Below, piece by piece: positions 46,096 to 55,864 of a stretch of DNA of 64,000 nt. The notes beneath the pieces are model-generated. The model made no database searches. It was not told the origin of the DNA and saw only the letters and a program-made list of their open reading frames with translations. The DNA is taken from contig JAKMXF010000308.1 in the NCBI GenBank assembly GCA_024704765.1, positions 248,001 to 312,000 of the forward strand. Reading direction: 5' to 3'. Source of the stretch: Oopsacas minuta (taxonomy: Eukaryota > Porifera > Hexactinellida > Lyssacinosida > Leucopsacidae). The first letter of the stretch is position 1; each line of letters starts with the position of its first letter. Position numbers and translations under genes: made by a program.

Positions 46096-46947
46096 CTAGA
46101 ACATCTCTCTTAGCCTTTCCTTTAAAAGGTAAGGTAACGGTAGCTGGTCAATACCTTCCGGCCTTGTTAACCTCTTATATACCATCATTAAACATTGTTC
46201 TTTGAGTGATGATTGATGACGGAGATATGTTAACTTTATTGATTTCGCAGAACCATATACATCTATTACTGCCTGATATTTAAACCCCTTAGGCAAGTTT
46301 GATACGGCGACACCTTGATAGATGCCATTTTTGTAAAATATCATTCGATTTTTGTTATCAATACTTAGTGCTACAATATCTCCAACTTTTAGCGACTCAA
46401 AGTTCAGGACATAGTCCTCTTCACGATTGCGATTATGAAGTTTTCCCGAAGATAGTATCCAATAGTCTTCTCGTGCGTAGAATGTCATCCCATTTGGAGG
46501 TATGGTCTTGAGTGTACGGGGTGCTTGTGTAGTTATACCAAACCGCATATGTCCAGCCCAGCCCTGAGCTTCTGAAAGAAATTCCAATTGCACAATGTCG
46601 TTAACCTCAATTGGCTGCGACATGAATACAACACAATTTGAGTAAGAATTGTGCCGGCTTACTGTACAATAATCTGTAGAGAATGAAGCGTTGTAACCAT
46701 GATAGTTTTTGTCAATTGTAACAGCGGGATCTTGTTTATAAGTAAATCCAAGCATTTTGAGATTAGAGTAATAATCATGACGTAAGTAGAGCTTGGAACA
46801 ACTACCAACTTGTTCTTCCTGAACCGAAGAGGAGGCTAAATATATTTGGCTGCAGGTGTCAGGAGCAGTTGTTTTCGAAATTTCTGTAGAGTCGACTTCC
46901 ATATTGCTTTCAAATGGAAAAGATTGTTCTTGTTGTGTAGGATCCAT
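46096..46947 (-). CDS. NEURL2: NEURL2-like protein (NHR domain plus SOCS box)
   Basis: A 283-residue single frame, close to the usual length of animal NEURL2 (about 285). Residues about 88-240 form a Neuralized homology repeat: NASFSTDYCTVSRHNSYSNC, VVFMSQPIEVNDIVQLEF, WAGHMRFGITTQAPRTL, DYWIL, GDIVALSIDNKNRMIFYKNG and VIDVYGSAKSIKLTYL. Residues 246-283 (SLKEQCLMMVYKRL, then LPLPYLLKERLREMF) fit a SOCS box, which would dock Elongin B/C and a cullin. The protein is therefore a likely substrate receptor of a cytoplasmic ubiquitin ligase. The first 50 residues are acidic and Ser/Thr-rich without a domain. Which substrates it recognises cannot be told from sequence. An intronless gene is likely, since both domains are in one frame. 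Confidence 0.85.
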   Translation of the reverse strand: MDPTQQEQSFPFESNMEVDSTEISKTTAPDTCSQIYLASSSVQEEQVGSCSKLYLRHDYYSNLKMLGFTYKQDPAVTIDKNYHGYNASFSTDYCTVSRHNSYSNCVVFMSQPIEVNDIVQLEFLSEAQGWAGHMRFGITTQAPRTLKTIPPNGMTFYAREDYWILSSGKLHNRNREEDYVLNFESLKVGDIVALSIDNKNRMIFYKNGIYQGVAVSNLPKGFKYQAVIDVYGSAKSIKLTYLRHQSSLKEQCLMMVYKRLTRPEGIDQLPLPYLLKERLREMF

Positions 46948-47339
46948 TGAGATCGAATAAATGTTTATCTAACTAGATAATTGTAGCTTGTATAAAATGG
47001 TAATAAATATAAATCTGTAACTAATTTATAGTCGAGAGATATAAAACAATGTGGTGAATAGCAAAGTAGTTGAATGGTAACCATATTGTTTTATGGAAAT
47101 AACATTCCAATGTTTTCAAGTCGAAGCTACCAAAATTCATAATATGAAAAGGTCAGTTAATTAGTAGAAATAATATATCGAATTATCCATAATCATAAAC
47201 CAGAGAAACCACAAGATTATGATGAAATAAATAATCTAATACTATATCGTCGACTGTGTCAATAGAAAATAGATTGTATTACAAGAATGTTCATTATGAT
47301 GAAAGATCTCTACTATTCTTAAAACATGATTAATCTGTA

Positions 47340-47795
47340 AAATAAATTATTACCGCGGATAATAGCCGGGGCGATTATTAATTTCAAAGCCCTTTGAGAG
47401 GCAAGTTGGGATTTTTGTAAACACTTAAATTTCTATATAATAATACCTATGTGCAGTGTGGTCTTTATCAATGGGCAAACTGGGCACTGCCCAAGGCCTA
47501 CTTTTTCTGATGAAAGGCATTGGTGCTCTTCGTACACGCTAAGGGATAGATGGAATTGGTCCAAAAACTACTGGATGTTGTTCTGAAATTATTCAAATTT
47601 GTCAGAAAATGGAATCGCTGGAATTGGACCTAAAAAGGTCCGATATGTGTCCCAAACTCAAAACTGGACTTTATCCAAAAACTCTAATGCTAGAATTTGT
47701 CCAAAAATGTTCTATAATGTTTCGCGTTCAAATAAACCCACAAACAACCAATGGGTGCCGAAGAAATTGGAAAACAGTCCTTGAAAAACTCGACA
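47340..47795. other. No gene recognised
   Basis: Overlapping short frames (to about 100 codons) with phrases repeated at the DNA level, such as TCCAAAAACT and TGTCCAAAAATG. These read as simple duplication, not a protein. Confidence 0.45.
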
Positions 47796-47799
47796 CTAA

Positions 47800-47885
47800 C
47801 AGGGTTCTCATCTCTCACGATTTCCGGCCTTCAAATACCCCAGAAGAATCTCACGATTTTGAAGGTTTCCAGGTTGAGAGCCCTG
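47800..47885. mobile_element. Tiny hAT-like MITE, 86 bp
   Basis: The left end CAGGGTTCTCATCTCTCACG and right end (reverse complement CAGGGCTCTCAACCTGGAAA) share CAGGG(C/T)TCTCA. CACTAA occurs on both flanks. A one-ended relative is at 49678-49790. Confidence 0.65.
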
Positions 47886-48229
47886 CACTAATCCAAGGAA
47901 AAATTCTTCACAACCATCCTAATAGATAGATAGATAGATAGACTTTAATTAGAGAGGATAACCTATTCACAAATGTGATCTTCCATCGGGCCTCTGTACA
48001 TTAAATCCAGATACATACAAATAAAAATTACAGACAAGATAAAAACAAATACGCAAACAACAGGAACAAAAACACAAGGATAAAACAATAGTATATACTA
48101 TATAATAGGTTCATAGTTCCAAGTGATATAAAGTGATTTTCTTGCATCAAAGTACTAATATATACAGAAAAATGTAGTCAGGAAATGTGTGCATTAGATA
48201 TAAACTGTTGAAAAATTGTAGGGAATTTG

Positions 48230-49366
48230 ATTGCTTAATATGAGAATTCAAATCGTTGTATAATTTGGCAGAAGAATAAGCGAAACTGTTTTTATATAAA
48301 GAAATGTTAGCTCTCGGAAGCTATAATGAATAGGTGCTAATCAGGGTATTATAAAGACATTTCAGAACGCGGTCCTATTCTTGATGAATAATAAAATATT
48401 CCAGTGATACATCTAGCAGACCTCCTTTATAACGTATTCAGACGGTTTAAGTAACAAGTAGCTGCCCCTCCCCATACTGTTCTGCAATAATCTAGGTGAG
48501 ATTCAATGAAAGAATAGTAGTAAGTCAATAAGATGTTAATTATAGGAACTTTTTAATCTTATAAGGTACTTTTAACCGAAGGCTTATCTTTGTAACTAAT
48601 TTAGCTTTATGTCTAGAGAAAGATAGTTTATCGTCAATTTCAACACCTAGAATTTGTGATGTGATACATGTCTTGATAACTTTCATTAACTCGGATCGTG
48701 AGTTGTTTCATATTTTGATGTGCTAACCTTTGTCTAGTACAGGGGTGGGCAAACTACGGCCCGATTGTGATTTTGAATATATTTGCAGTACTCGAATTAT
48801 TTGATCACTGTATTACTCTTCCTGACTCATTCGGAAATTCCGTCCCATGGAAAATTTGATTAATATTAGTTAATTATTATGTAGGATTATTGTTTATTTT
48901 ACTATTAGCTAGTAGAGTTTCTCTAATTAGAACATGGAACGTAGTCGTAGGTCAATACGGCCCACAGAAAATTTATAATTAGAGTGCGGCCCGCGCAGAA
49001 AAAGTTTACCCACCCCTGGCCTAGTACACAAACATAGAACAAGACTTCATATTATTAATTACCATGTTAATTAATCATTATACTCCAGTCCTCTATTTTC
49101 TTGATATCTTCTTGTAGTTTGATGTTAATATATCCAACTTCATACCAATGAGAGTAGATATTACTGTCATCTGCATATAAGCTTAGCTTTGAGTTATTTA
49201 CAAAGAGAAATATATCATTAACAAAAAATTTTTTACAAAGTCCAGTGACTCGGTTTCCCATGCTAAGCCTCATGTAAGATTGGTAAGAAATACTATATAG
49301 CATCGATTTTGAAGATTTGATAGATGATTTCGCAGGCCTGAGGATAAGGTAACATAATATAAGCAC
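48230..49366 (-). pseudogene. LINE reverse transcriptase remnant
   Basis: FVNDIFLFVNNSKLSLYADD followed by SNIYSHW at 49230-49150 carries the (Y/F)ADD catalytic box. INIKLQEDIKKIEDWSI follows and is typical of CR1/L2/Jockey RT. After the MITE the frame resumes at about 48665 with ILGVEIDDKLSFSRHKAKLV, then SHLDYCRTVWGGA and RRSARCITGIFYY in different frames. Stops and frame changes are frequent, so the copy is dead. Confidence 0.78.
48740..49018. mobile_element. hAT MITE, 279 bp, nested in the LINE
   Basis: The left end CAGGGGTGGGCAAACTACGG and right end (reverse complement CAGGGGTGGGTAAACTTTTT) are terminal repeats of a well-known hAT pattern. The flanks GTCTAGTA (48732-48739) and GCCTAGTA (49019-49026) differ at one base. 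Confidence 0.88.
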
Positions 49367-49370
49367 ATAG

Positions 49371-50216
49371 GCAGAGCCGTTTTTAGGCGTTAGTAGACCC
49401 CTTTCACCCCGAAAAGGCTAAAATTGGAAATTTACTTTAATTGTCAAGGTTTTAATGTTACAACAAATTCAGATTGTAATTGAGATGCCGGATTAAGGGA
49501 AGTGAGGGTCCTAAGCCCAATTTTTGATTGGGCCCCAATCACAGTTTGAATATACTAACTTCATATCGTGACAAATTCATAAAAACAATTGATAGCTACT
49601 AATTTCGAATTTGAGACTCTATTTATTGCTAGCCATTATTGACCTAGTTCACGCAGCTCAATAAGAGCCCCAGATGCAGGGCTCTCAACCTGGAAACATT
49701 CAAAATCGTGTGATTCCTCAAAAATATCACGATTCTATCCTGAGATGTGCAATTTACAATTCTCACGATTTCGGCCCTTCAAATACTGCCCGCAGATGCA
49801 TAAGTCCCGAAATGGTGGTTATCCTTAAGTTGAGGGCCAGTAGCTGAGCCGGGAATTTGAGGTGGGGATAATCATCCATCAGTGTTCTGGGATGGTCCCC
49901 TACTGGGGCCTAGTGGCGCAGCCCGAATAAGACAAGCTATAAATTGTAAGTATGAAACTAGTTGTATATTCCTGAGGTTTAGGTGAATTAACATGATATT
50001 AAGGGTAAAATGTGAGCGAAGCGAGCCCAAAATTTTTTTATAATTTGAGTTCAATAACGTAATAATTGAATAACACGAACATTCGAAATAGTGTATAAAT
50101 ATCCTGAGGGGGGCATACATCAACCTATCCCCCTACGGGACCCGCCACTGGTGGATCCCTAAGGGTGGGGGGCCTAAGCAATGGCTTATTAGGCTTAGTT
50201 GCTAACTCGGCTCTGC
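49371..50216. other. Mixed MITE ends, no gene
   Basis: GCAGAGCCGTTTTTAGG at the left and ..AACTCGGCTCTGC at the right could be ends of one nested hAT MITE, but the flanks do not match. Inside lie a CAGGGCTCTCAACC copy (49678-49790) and G-rich phrases (GGGCCCCAATC, GGGGCCTAGTGGCG) typical of decayed hAT MITEs. Confidence 0.4.
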
Positions 50217-50769
50217 TTATCCTAACAAACACTAGATAAATCAAAATATTACGATCCACTGTAAGCAGTTATTAGTTTCTAATAAAATTCTAACACAATG
50301 AAAATAAAATTTTGTAAAATTACTATGGGAATTTATGAAAAGAAGTCTCAATTATCAGGTTTTTAGGTAAAACTCGGGCAGGGGCCGATTTCATTTAATG
50401 TTACTTGGAATAACATACCAGAGACTTGTCTTTACAATTTCTATAAACCAAATACTACAGGAAAAATGTGTGATTTTATGACGTCAAAAAGGTGCTAAAA
50501 TCTCGTTTTTGGTGCGGGAATTAGATAAAACGAAGTGGTGTTCCTTTTCATTACGAACGTAAACTCCAGCCGTAATCGCTTAAGTGGCCTATGTAACTAT
50601 TTTGAGTTTTAATGGTTGAATGTCATCCTGCTATAAATTAAACCAATAAAAATACGAGAGAGGCGCGAAAGCGTAAGTAAGCAAAGCTTAATTATATTAA
50701 TTAATAAAGTACCGAACTATTGCAACTACATGTAATAAGATATCCAATTCAGGCTACAAATTGAATTTT

Positions 50770-52048
50770 TATACAAATTGAATTACAAATTGAGTTTATC
50801 GAATTAATCTCGCGCTATGATCCTATTCTTCGTGAGCACCTCACTAATGTTCAGAATTCACAAGAGAGAGACAAACGCTTTTAAGCACATTACTTTCCTG
50901 ATACCTCTAAAAATGAATTTATCTCGTTATGTGCTAAATCTGTAAGATATCGCTTCTTTGATCAATTACGAGATTCCAAATATTACTCAACCATAGTTGA
51001 CTCGACGCTTGATTCAAGCCACAAAGAGCAGACCACATTTATCCTTCGTTACCTCATGGAAGAAAACGGAATTTTCTCAGTTTATGAAAGATTTTAAAAT
51101 TTGCCGATTATAGTAACAAATCTGGAGCAGATATTGCTTTGCTAATTGAACAAATTCTCCAAGAATACCAAATATCTCTTGCTGATTGTAGGGGACAAGG
51201 CTATGATAACTCAGCAAACATGAGTGGAAGTATAATGGAGTTCAAAAGCATATACTGGACTTAAATTCATTCGCTATATTTTTACAGTGGTTGTCACTCA
51301 TTATATTTGTGTGGAACAGTCTAGACTATATGCTGTAGACATGCTATAACATACTTTGTCGTTATCCAGACGGTGCATAACCTTAGATACTTAATGAATC
51401 GGAACTCGTTACTTCTGCAATGGATATTTCTTCTGAGTTTCCAACCCATCGAAAGGTAGAATCAAAAACTTTTATTGAATCTTCAGCAATGATCAACCAA
51501 AAAGTTAATATCAGGTTCTGCTGAATTTAAGGATGTTCCTTTGATATCATTATGGAATCTGTACTTAGTGGAATTTCATGGTGTATTAAATCTGCTGAGA
51601 ACATAAACACTTTATTTATGTTCTTGTGGCTGTATATGGAGATGAACGAGGATGTATTATCAATAGTTTACTTCATGGATGTTTGTGAGGAGGATCTTGT
51701 AAGTAAAATATTTCATCTGAAGTGCATTCATAAAGCCAACTTTGGAGAAAGATAACTGAATCCACTCGCCTTTTAAACATTATTCACAAACAAAATTTGC
51801 AAGAGATCTTTTGCAACATGTCAGTCGCACTTCGTATTTTTTGCATACTCCTGGGTACAATTGCCTCTGGTGAACGAAGTTTTAGCAAGTTATTATTGAT
51901 TAAAAACTACCTTCGAAATACAATGGGACAGGAAAGGCTGAATGATCTAGCAGTACTTAGTATAGAGAGCGACCTGGCAAGAAATGTTGACTTTAGCTCT
52001 ATTATTGATGAATTTGCTAGAGAGAAAGCCAGAAAAGCATATTTTTGA
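50770..52048 (+). pseudogene. TTF-type (ZMYM1-like, DUF4371) hAT transposase, decayed
   Basis: ELISRYDPILREHLTNVQNS near 50790 starts a DUF4371-like region. Next come YRFFDQLRDSKYYSTIVDST, SGADIALLIEQILQEYQISL, ADCRGQGYDNSANMSG (about 51180) and HILDLNSFAIF. The segment at 51797-52048 has the C-terminal hAT dimerisation signature ASGERSFSKLLLIKNYLRNT, then QERLNDLAVLSIESDLARN. Several frame changes and stops intervene, and the N-terminal TTF finger is missing. It is a different insertion, on the opposite strand, from the related piece at 55865-57000. Confidence 0.8.
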
Positions 52049-52065
52049 AGATTTTTATGCATACT

Positions 52066-52083
52066 AATAATAATAATAATAAC

Positions 52084-52155
<72 letters not shown>
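52066..52155. repeat. (AAT)n microsatellite
   Basis: About 90 bp of AAT repeats with one ACA interruption, just after the end of the hAT fragment. Confidence 0.95.
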
Positions 52156-52156
<1 letters not shown>

Positions 52157-52642
52157 TACAGATAAGTATAATTTGTTAACATATTCGACAAGTTAGGGCG
52201 GGGATTGAACGCCTTAGATAATCTATTTGTATATTAATTAGGCCCGATAAAATATTAAAACCTTAGTAAGAAAATCAAAAATATCTAGACATGTTCTCGG
52301 GCCTTCACTCGAATTAAAGGGAGACCCTAAAATGATTGTCTCGAGGGCCCGGAAGAGTTGTGAAAAGCTGTTCAGCGGCACCAAACACAAGATGAGAGAG
52401 AGTTTGAGTCCAAAGTATGTTGAAAATTTCCATCAATGCAAGCAATCCCAGTGCCTTTGCAGCAGAGCTGCAAATGGGTCACATGAAGTGACCCATGACC
52501 CATGTGACCCATCGAAGTAGTGACCCATGACCCATTGACCCATGGGTCATGACCCATTTATTATTTTCTGACCCATTCTGACCCATTATGTATTTCATTA
52601 TTAGGAACAAGTATAATGTAAGTATTTAATCTAACACAATAA

Positions 52643-53824
52643 TTAAATTAAGTTGTTTTTATATCCTTCCAACACAACAGAGACAGCTTCGATAGTTTCT
52701 GGCAACATTGCATTCCGCTGAGATGTTACAATATGCCGAGCGTTAAAGGCACTAAAGTGTCTCTCGCTTTCGGATGAGGATGCCTGAATTACCAATAGTC
52801 TCATGACAATTATTGATAATAATGGAAACCTAAGTTTATTCTGCTTCCACCAATCAAGGAGATTAAAATTCTCCCGTTTCGGAACAGTTTCTTGAATGTA
52901 CATTTGCAATTCTTCATTAAATTGTAAATCAATGTCTGTAATTTGATTTGTTGTTGTTGATGTCGTGGTCTCATTGATTTGAAACCAACTGAATGGATCA
53001 TATTTAACCTTCTTTTGAGGTTGCATATCAAGGTTAGATTGATCCAACTCAAAGTTGGTAATGGCAACATCCTCGATATTAACACTTTCATTAGTTTGAT
53101 CCACCTCTTTTGCTAGAATAAGAAGAGATTCCTTGATCTGTCTAAAGAAACCCTCCCGATCAACTTTTGATCTTACGAACGTAAATGATCTCAACGATGG
53201 ATCAAGAAACGTAGCACTGAGATGAAGCATCCCAATACTGTCCCACAACTTCTCTGTCAATACCGGAAGAAATTCTGCCTTCAGAACTTGCTGTATTTCA
53301 GAATCTTCTTCTTTTATTTGCCAAAGTTCGTCCAGCGTGTAGTATACTGGGACGACATTTTGAAGGGTCGGTTTATTGGCATATTCTAGCAAGTCAAATA
53401 AATCAGAAAAACCAGATAGAAACTCAACAACTTCCCTTAACAAATCGATATCGAAATGATAAATTAAATTCTCTCGTTTTCGCTTTCGAATTTCTATGAC
53501 TAAAGTCTCCCTACTCACTAGAATAGAAAAAAACATAGAATGTAAACTCCTCCATGGGCGTGTTTCACTTCCGTGTTTTAGTGTTGTAGGAAGTTCTGAT
53601 TGAATTCCACACGCTTGATTAACAAATTTTACCAAAGTATGAGCAGACTGATCAAGGAGCTTCAGCTCAGGATTTGAGTCCATAGCTTGTTTCCATGCAA
53701 TGTCAATTACGGTATTTATACGATGACATGCGCAATCAACATGGGTTTTAGCAAGAGTAGCGCATATGAAATTTGATCCTTTATCAGTAGTACATGGCGT
53801 GTCCACAAGAGAGATTTTCATCAA
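52643..53824 (-). CDS. hAT transposase, C-terminal half, in a shifted frame
   Basis: A 393-residue frame overlapping the previous one by 41 bp. It contains TPCTTDKGSNFICA, with the second likely catalytic Asp, and CACHRINTVIDIAWK as found in hobo/Ac-type hAT proteins. The C-terminal dimerisation segment includes PLLSIIVMRLLVIQASSSES and ERHFSAFNARHIVTSQRNAM. Apart from the frame change near 53790-53830 there are no stops, which makes this the best-preserved hAT gene here. The frame change could be a mutation or an assembly error. I see no clear slippery site or intron boundaries that would favour programmed shifting or splicing. Confidence 0.82.
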   Translation of the reverse strand: MMKISLVDTPCTTDKGSNFICATLAKTHVDCACHRINTVIDIAWKQAMDSNPELKLLDQSAHTLVKFVNQACGIQSELPTTLKHGSETRPWRSLHSMFFSILVSRETLVIEIRKRKRENLIYHFDIDLLREVVEFLSGFSDLFDLLEYANKPTLQNVVPVYYTLDELWQIKEEDSEIQQVLKAEFLPVLTEKLWDSIGMLHLSATFLDPSLRSFTFVRSKVDREGFFRQIKESLLILAKEVDQTNESVNIEDVAITNFELDQSNLDMQPQKKVKYDPFSWFQINETTTSTTTNQITDIDLQFNEELQMYIQETVPKRENFNLLDWWKQNKLRFPLLSIIVMRLLVIQASSSESERHFSAFNARHIVTSQRNAMLPETIEAVSVVLEGYKNNLI

Positions 53825-54569
53825 TCACTTTTTCTATATTGACGGCAGTATGCTTTTCAGGAAAATAGGAACATCGATACATTGAATTATTCAGGGTCCA
53901 CGAACTATCTATCCAGAACACGGTAAAATCGAGATAAGAATTGTGGTTTATGTTATCTGTCGCCAAATCTGTAGTAAACGTCACCATTTTGTTCAAAGAA
54001 CATTCCGCAATTGATTTCTTTATTTTCTCTTGACACTCAGTCATCTTCTCAAATGTAGACTTTTTGACCGTTTCTCTACCAAAAAGCACGTCATTAACAT
54101 CAAGATTTCCGTACATGCTTCCAATTTGGATCATTTTCTGAGCAAATAATCTCAACCCGGGATTATCAACAAACATAAATGAAGTACCACCTTGAACAAC
54201 CATACGGACCTCCGCATCCTTCACTCGCTTCCCTTCTTCTCTCGTGAAGTGCTTTCCTGGGGTTTTCTTGAAAAAACTTGCTACAGAAGATTGAGTTTCC
54301 CCTTTGGGGGAGCAGGTTTTGCAATGGTCCGCGAGATTTTTAGTTCCATATAATCTAACAGAGCCATCAGTTTGTTTTGCTTTGAATTTTAGACATATGA
54401 AGCAATCTTTACAGGCTGACCAACCAAATAGTAATTCATTAGTTGCTTTGATTTTTATCAATCGGAATTTCTTCCACACATCTGCTTTGCACTTTGGGTC
54501 GTCGTTGTTGCATAAGAACATATCACCATGGTGGAGAGCAGCCCTTACATCTTCACAGTTGTTAGACAT
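53784..54569 (-). CDS. hAT transposase, N-terminal half
   Basis: A 261-residue frame. C53 and C56 (ACKDC) with H82 and C86 (DHCKTC) look like a BED-type zinc finger for DNA binding. The sequence continues with RLFAQKMIQIGSMYGNLDVN and the catalytic-strand motif TFTTDLATDNINHNSYLDFT, with D201 a likely active-site Asp. The frame ends at SCGHAMYY, overlapping the next ORF in another frame. Met1 at 54569 is well placed inside the right terminus of the element. It reads as the start of one protein that continues at 53824. Confidence 0.82.
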   Translation of the reverse strand: MSNNCEDVRAALHHGDMFLCNNDDPKCKADVWKKFRLIKIKATNELLFGWSACKDCFICLKFKAKQTDGSVRLYGTKNLADHCKTCSPKGETQSSVASFFKKTPGKHFTREEGKRVKDAEVRMVVQGGTSFMFVDNPGLRLFAQKMIQIGSMYGNLDVNDVLFGRETVKKSTFEKMTECQEKIKKSIAECSLNKMVTFTTDLATDNINHNSYLDFTVFWIDSSWTLNNSMYRCSYFPEKHTAVNIEKVIDENLSCGHAMYY

Positions 54570-55082
54570 TTACGACAGTAAGTAGATCTCAGAGGAATAT
54601 ATAAATGAAAACTGTCAGTCTAGATATATATTTATACTTGAAGATTTCTGTCTATTTGAATTGCAATCCTAAGATTCCGGTAATATTGTACATAGTAGGT
54701 TTGCCGATAAGATTAAGACACGAAAACTTAATTGATGATTGCAGTTACTACACCTGAAGACATAATATGACTCTCACTTGTAGTATTCCAAACATTTAGA
54801 TAATGACCACCTCTATTAACTCTATTTAGAAGGTTTTCTAATTGACAAATAACTCTTTTAAGCCTACATAGTATATAAATAAAATTTTGATGGGTCATGA
54901 CCCATTAACGCATGACCCATGACCCACTGACCCATCTTAAAAAAGTGACCCATCTGACCCATTGACCCATGGGTCAGTGACCCATTTGCAGCTCTGCTTT
55001 GCAGAGGATTCGCCACAGGAACTTTCCCCCATTTGTCTCAATTCCTTGCACAAAACATTGTATTTTCTTAGAAATAAATTTC

Positions 55083-55830
55083 AGGGTTGGAAAAAATCTA
55101 AATTTAGGATTTATTTTATTTAAATCAGATTTTTATATATTTTATATTTATCAACATTTAGTCCTGTTTATTTTTATCTAGTCATAATAACATAGAATTC
55201 TAGAATTACTTTCACAATATATGTATAATAGGATGTTTGTCAATGATGAAAACGAAAACTAAAATATGTATTAATGAAGAAAAGTGAAAACTAGACAATC
55301 TATTAATGAAGAACTGGCAGAGATTATTTGTGGGAATTCAGCAGCTTGTATATAAATACTAATTTTTCTGTTTCAGCAATTTGTAACCTATTTCTAACTT
55401 TTGAATACACAAGACCAAATGTTGAGAATATTCTCTCTATCTCAGCACTTGTCTCCAAGTATTTGGCGACAGAGTGTAATCATAGTATTACTGTCGAGAT
55501 GACTGCTCTGACCTTGTGCCGATTGGGAAGACGATATCCAGGACTAAGTATTGACATAAGTTTCAAAAATTCGGGATATTCAACAATGGAAAAAGGTGAA
55601 TTGGTAGCACAGACAAAGCGAGCTATTTGGAGATCAATGGAAACATTTTCAGTTGTTGATGTCTGTATAACATAGTTAGTAATATTTGACTTTTTCTGTT
55701 TCTTTGTTTTGGGGTTAAACTAATATCCTTCCCACACTTCTTGCATGTTGCACGGCATCCAGCATTACCAGCTACTCTTTTAGTTTCAAAATACTGCCAT
55801 ATAGAGTCACTCTTTCGTCCAGATATAATG
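55083..55830 (-). pseudogene. BED-finger hAT transposase, internally deleted remnant
   Basis: On the minus strand a BED finger (SDSIWQYFETKRVAG, then CRATCKKCGKDI) is followed by DLQIARFVCATNSPFSIVEY and PGYRLPNRHKVRAVIS. The sequence then passes almost at once to the C-terminal dimerisation motif ERIFSTFGLVYSKVRNRLQI, ending EKLVFIYKLLNSHK at about 55331. The catalytic core between them is gone, so this is a deletion derivative. CAGGGTTGGAAAA at 55083 has the form of a hAT terminus and may be one end; the opposite end was not found. The plus-strand 115-codon frame over this region is a shadow. Confidence 0.75.
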
Positions 55831-55864
55831 CGAGATTTACGATATATTATTAATATGAATAATA

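Larger units (their letters stand above)
47922..49370 (-). mobile_element. LINE 3' end (CR1/L2/Jockey-like), truncated
   Basis: A reverse transcriptase remnant on the minus strand is followed by a 3' end of TTAATTAAAG-type sequence and a (TCTA)n tail at 47922-47942. The 5' part is missing, as is usual for LINE insertions. A hAT MITE (48740-49018) is inserted in it. Confidence 0.75.
52463..54996 (-). mobile_element. hAT transposon with GACCCAT subterminal arrays, 2534 bp, complete ends
   Basis: The termini are CAGAGCTGCAAATGGGTCAC on both sides (right reverse-complemented). A perfect 8-bp target duplication, CTTTGCAG, lies at 52455-52462 and 54997-55004. About 110 bp at each end is filled with TGACCCAT and its inverse ATGGGTCA, roughly ten copies per end, probably transposase binding sites. 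The transposase is split only by one frame change. Confidence 0.95.

Noticed and set aside
47599-47929. Overlapping 61- and 106-codon frames as genes
   Set aside because: They include an 86-bp MITE and low-complexity duplicated phrases, with no family resemblance.
55328-55675. 115-codon plus-strand frame as a gene
   Set aside because: The minus strand of the same region encodes recognisable BED-hAT segments; this is a shadow.
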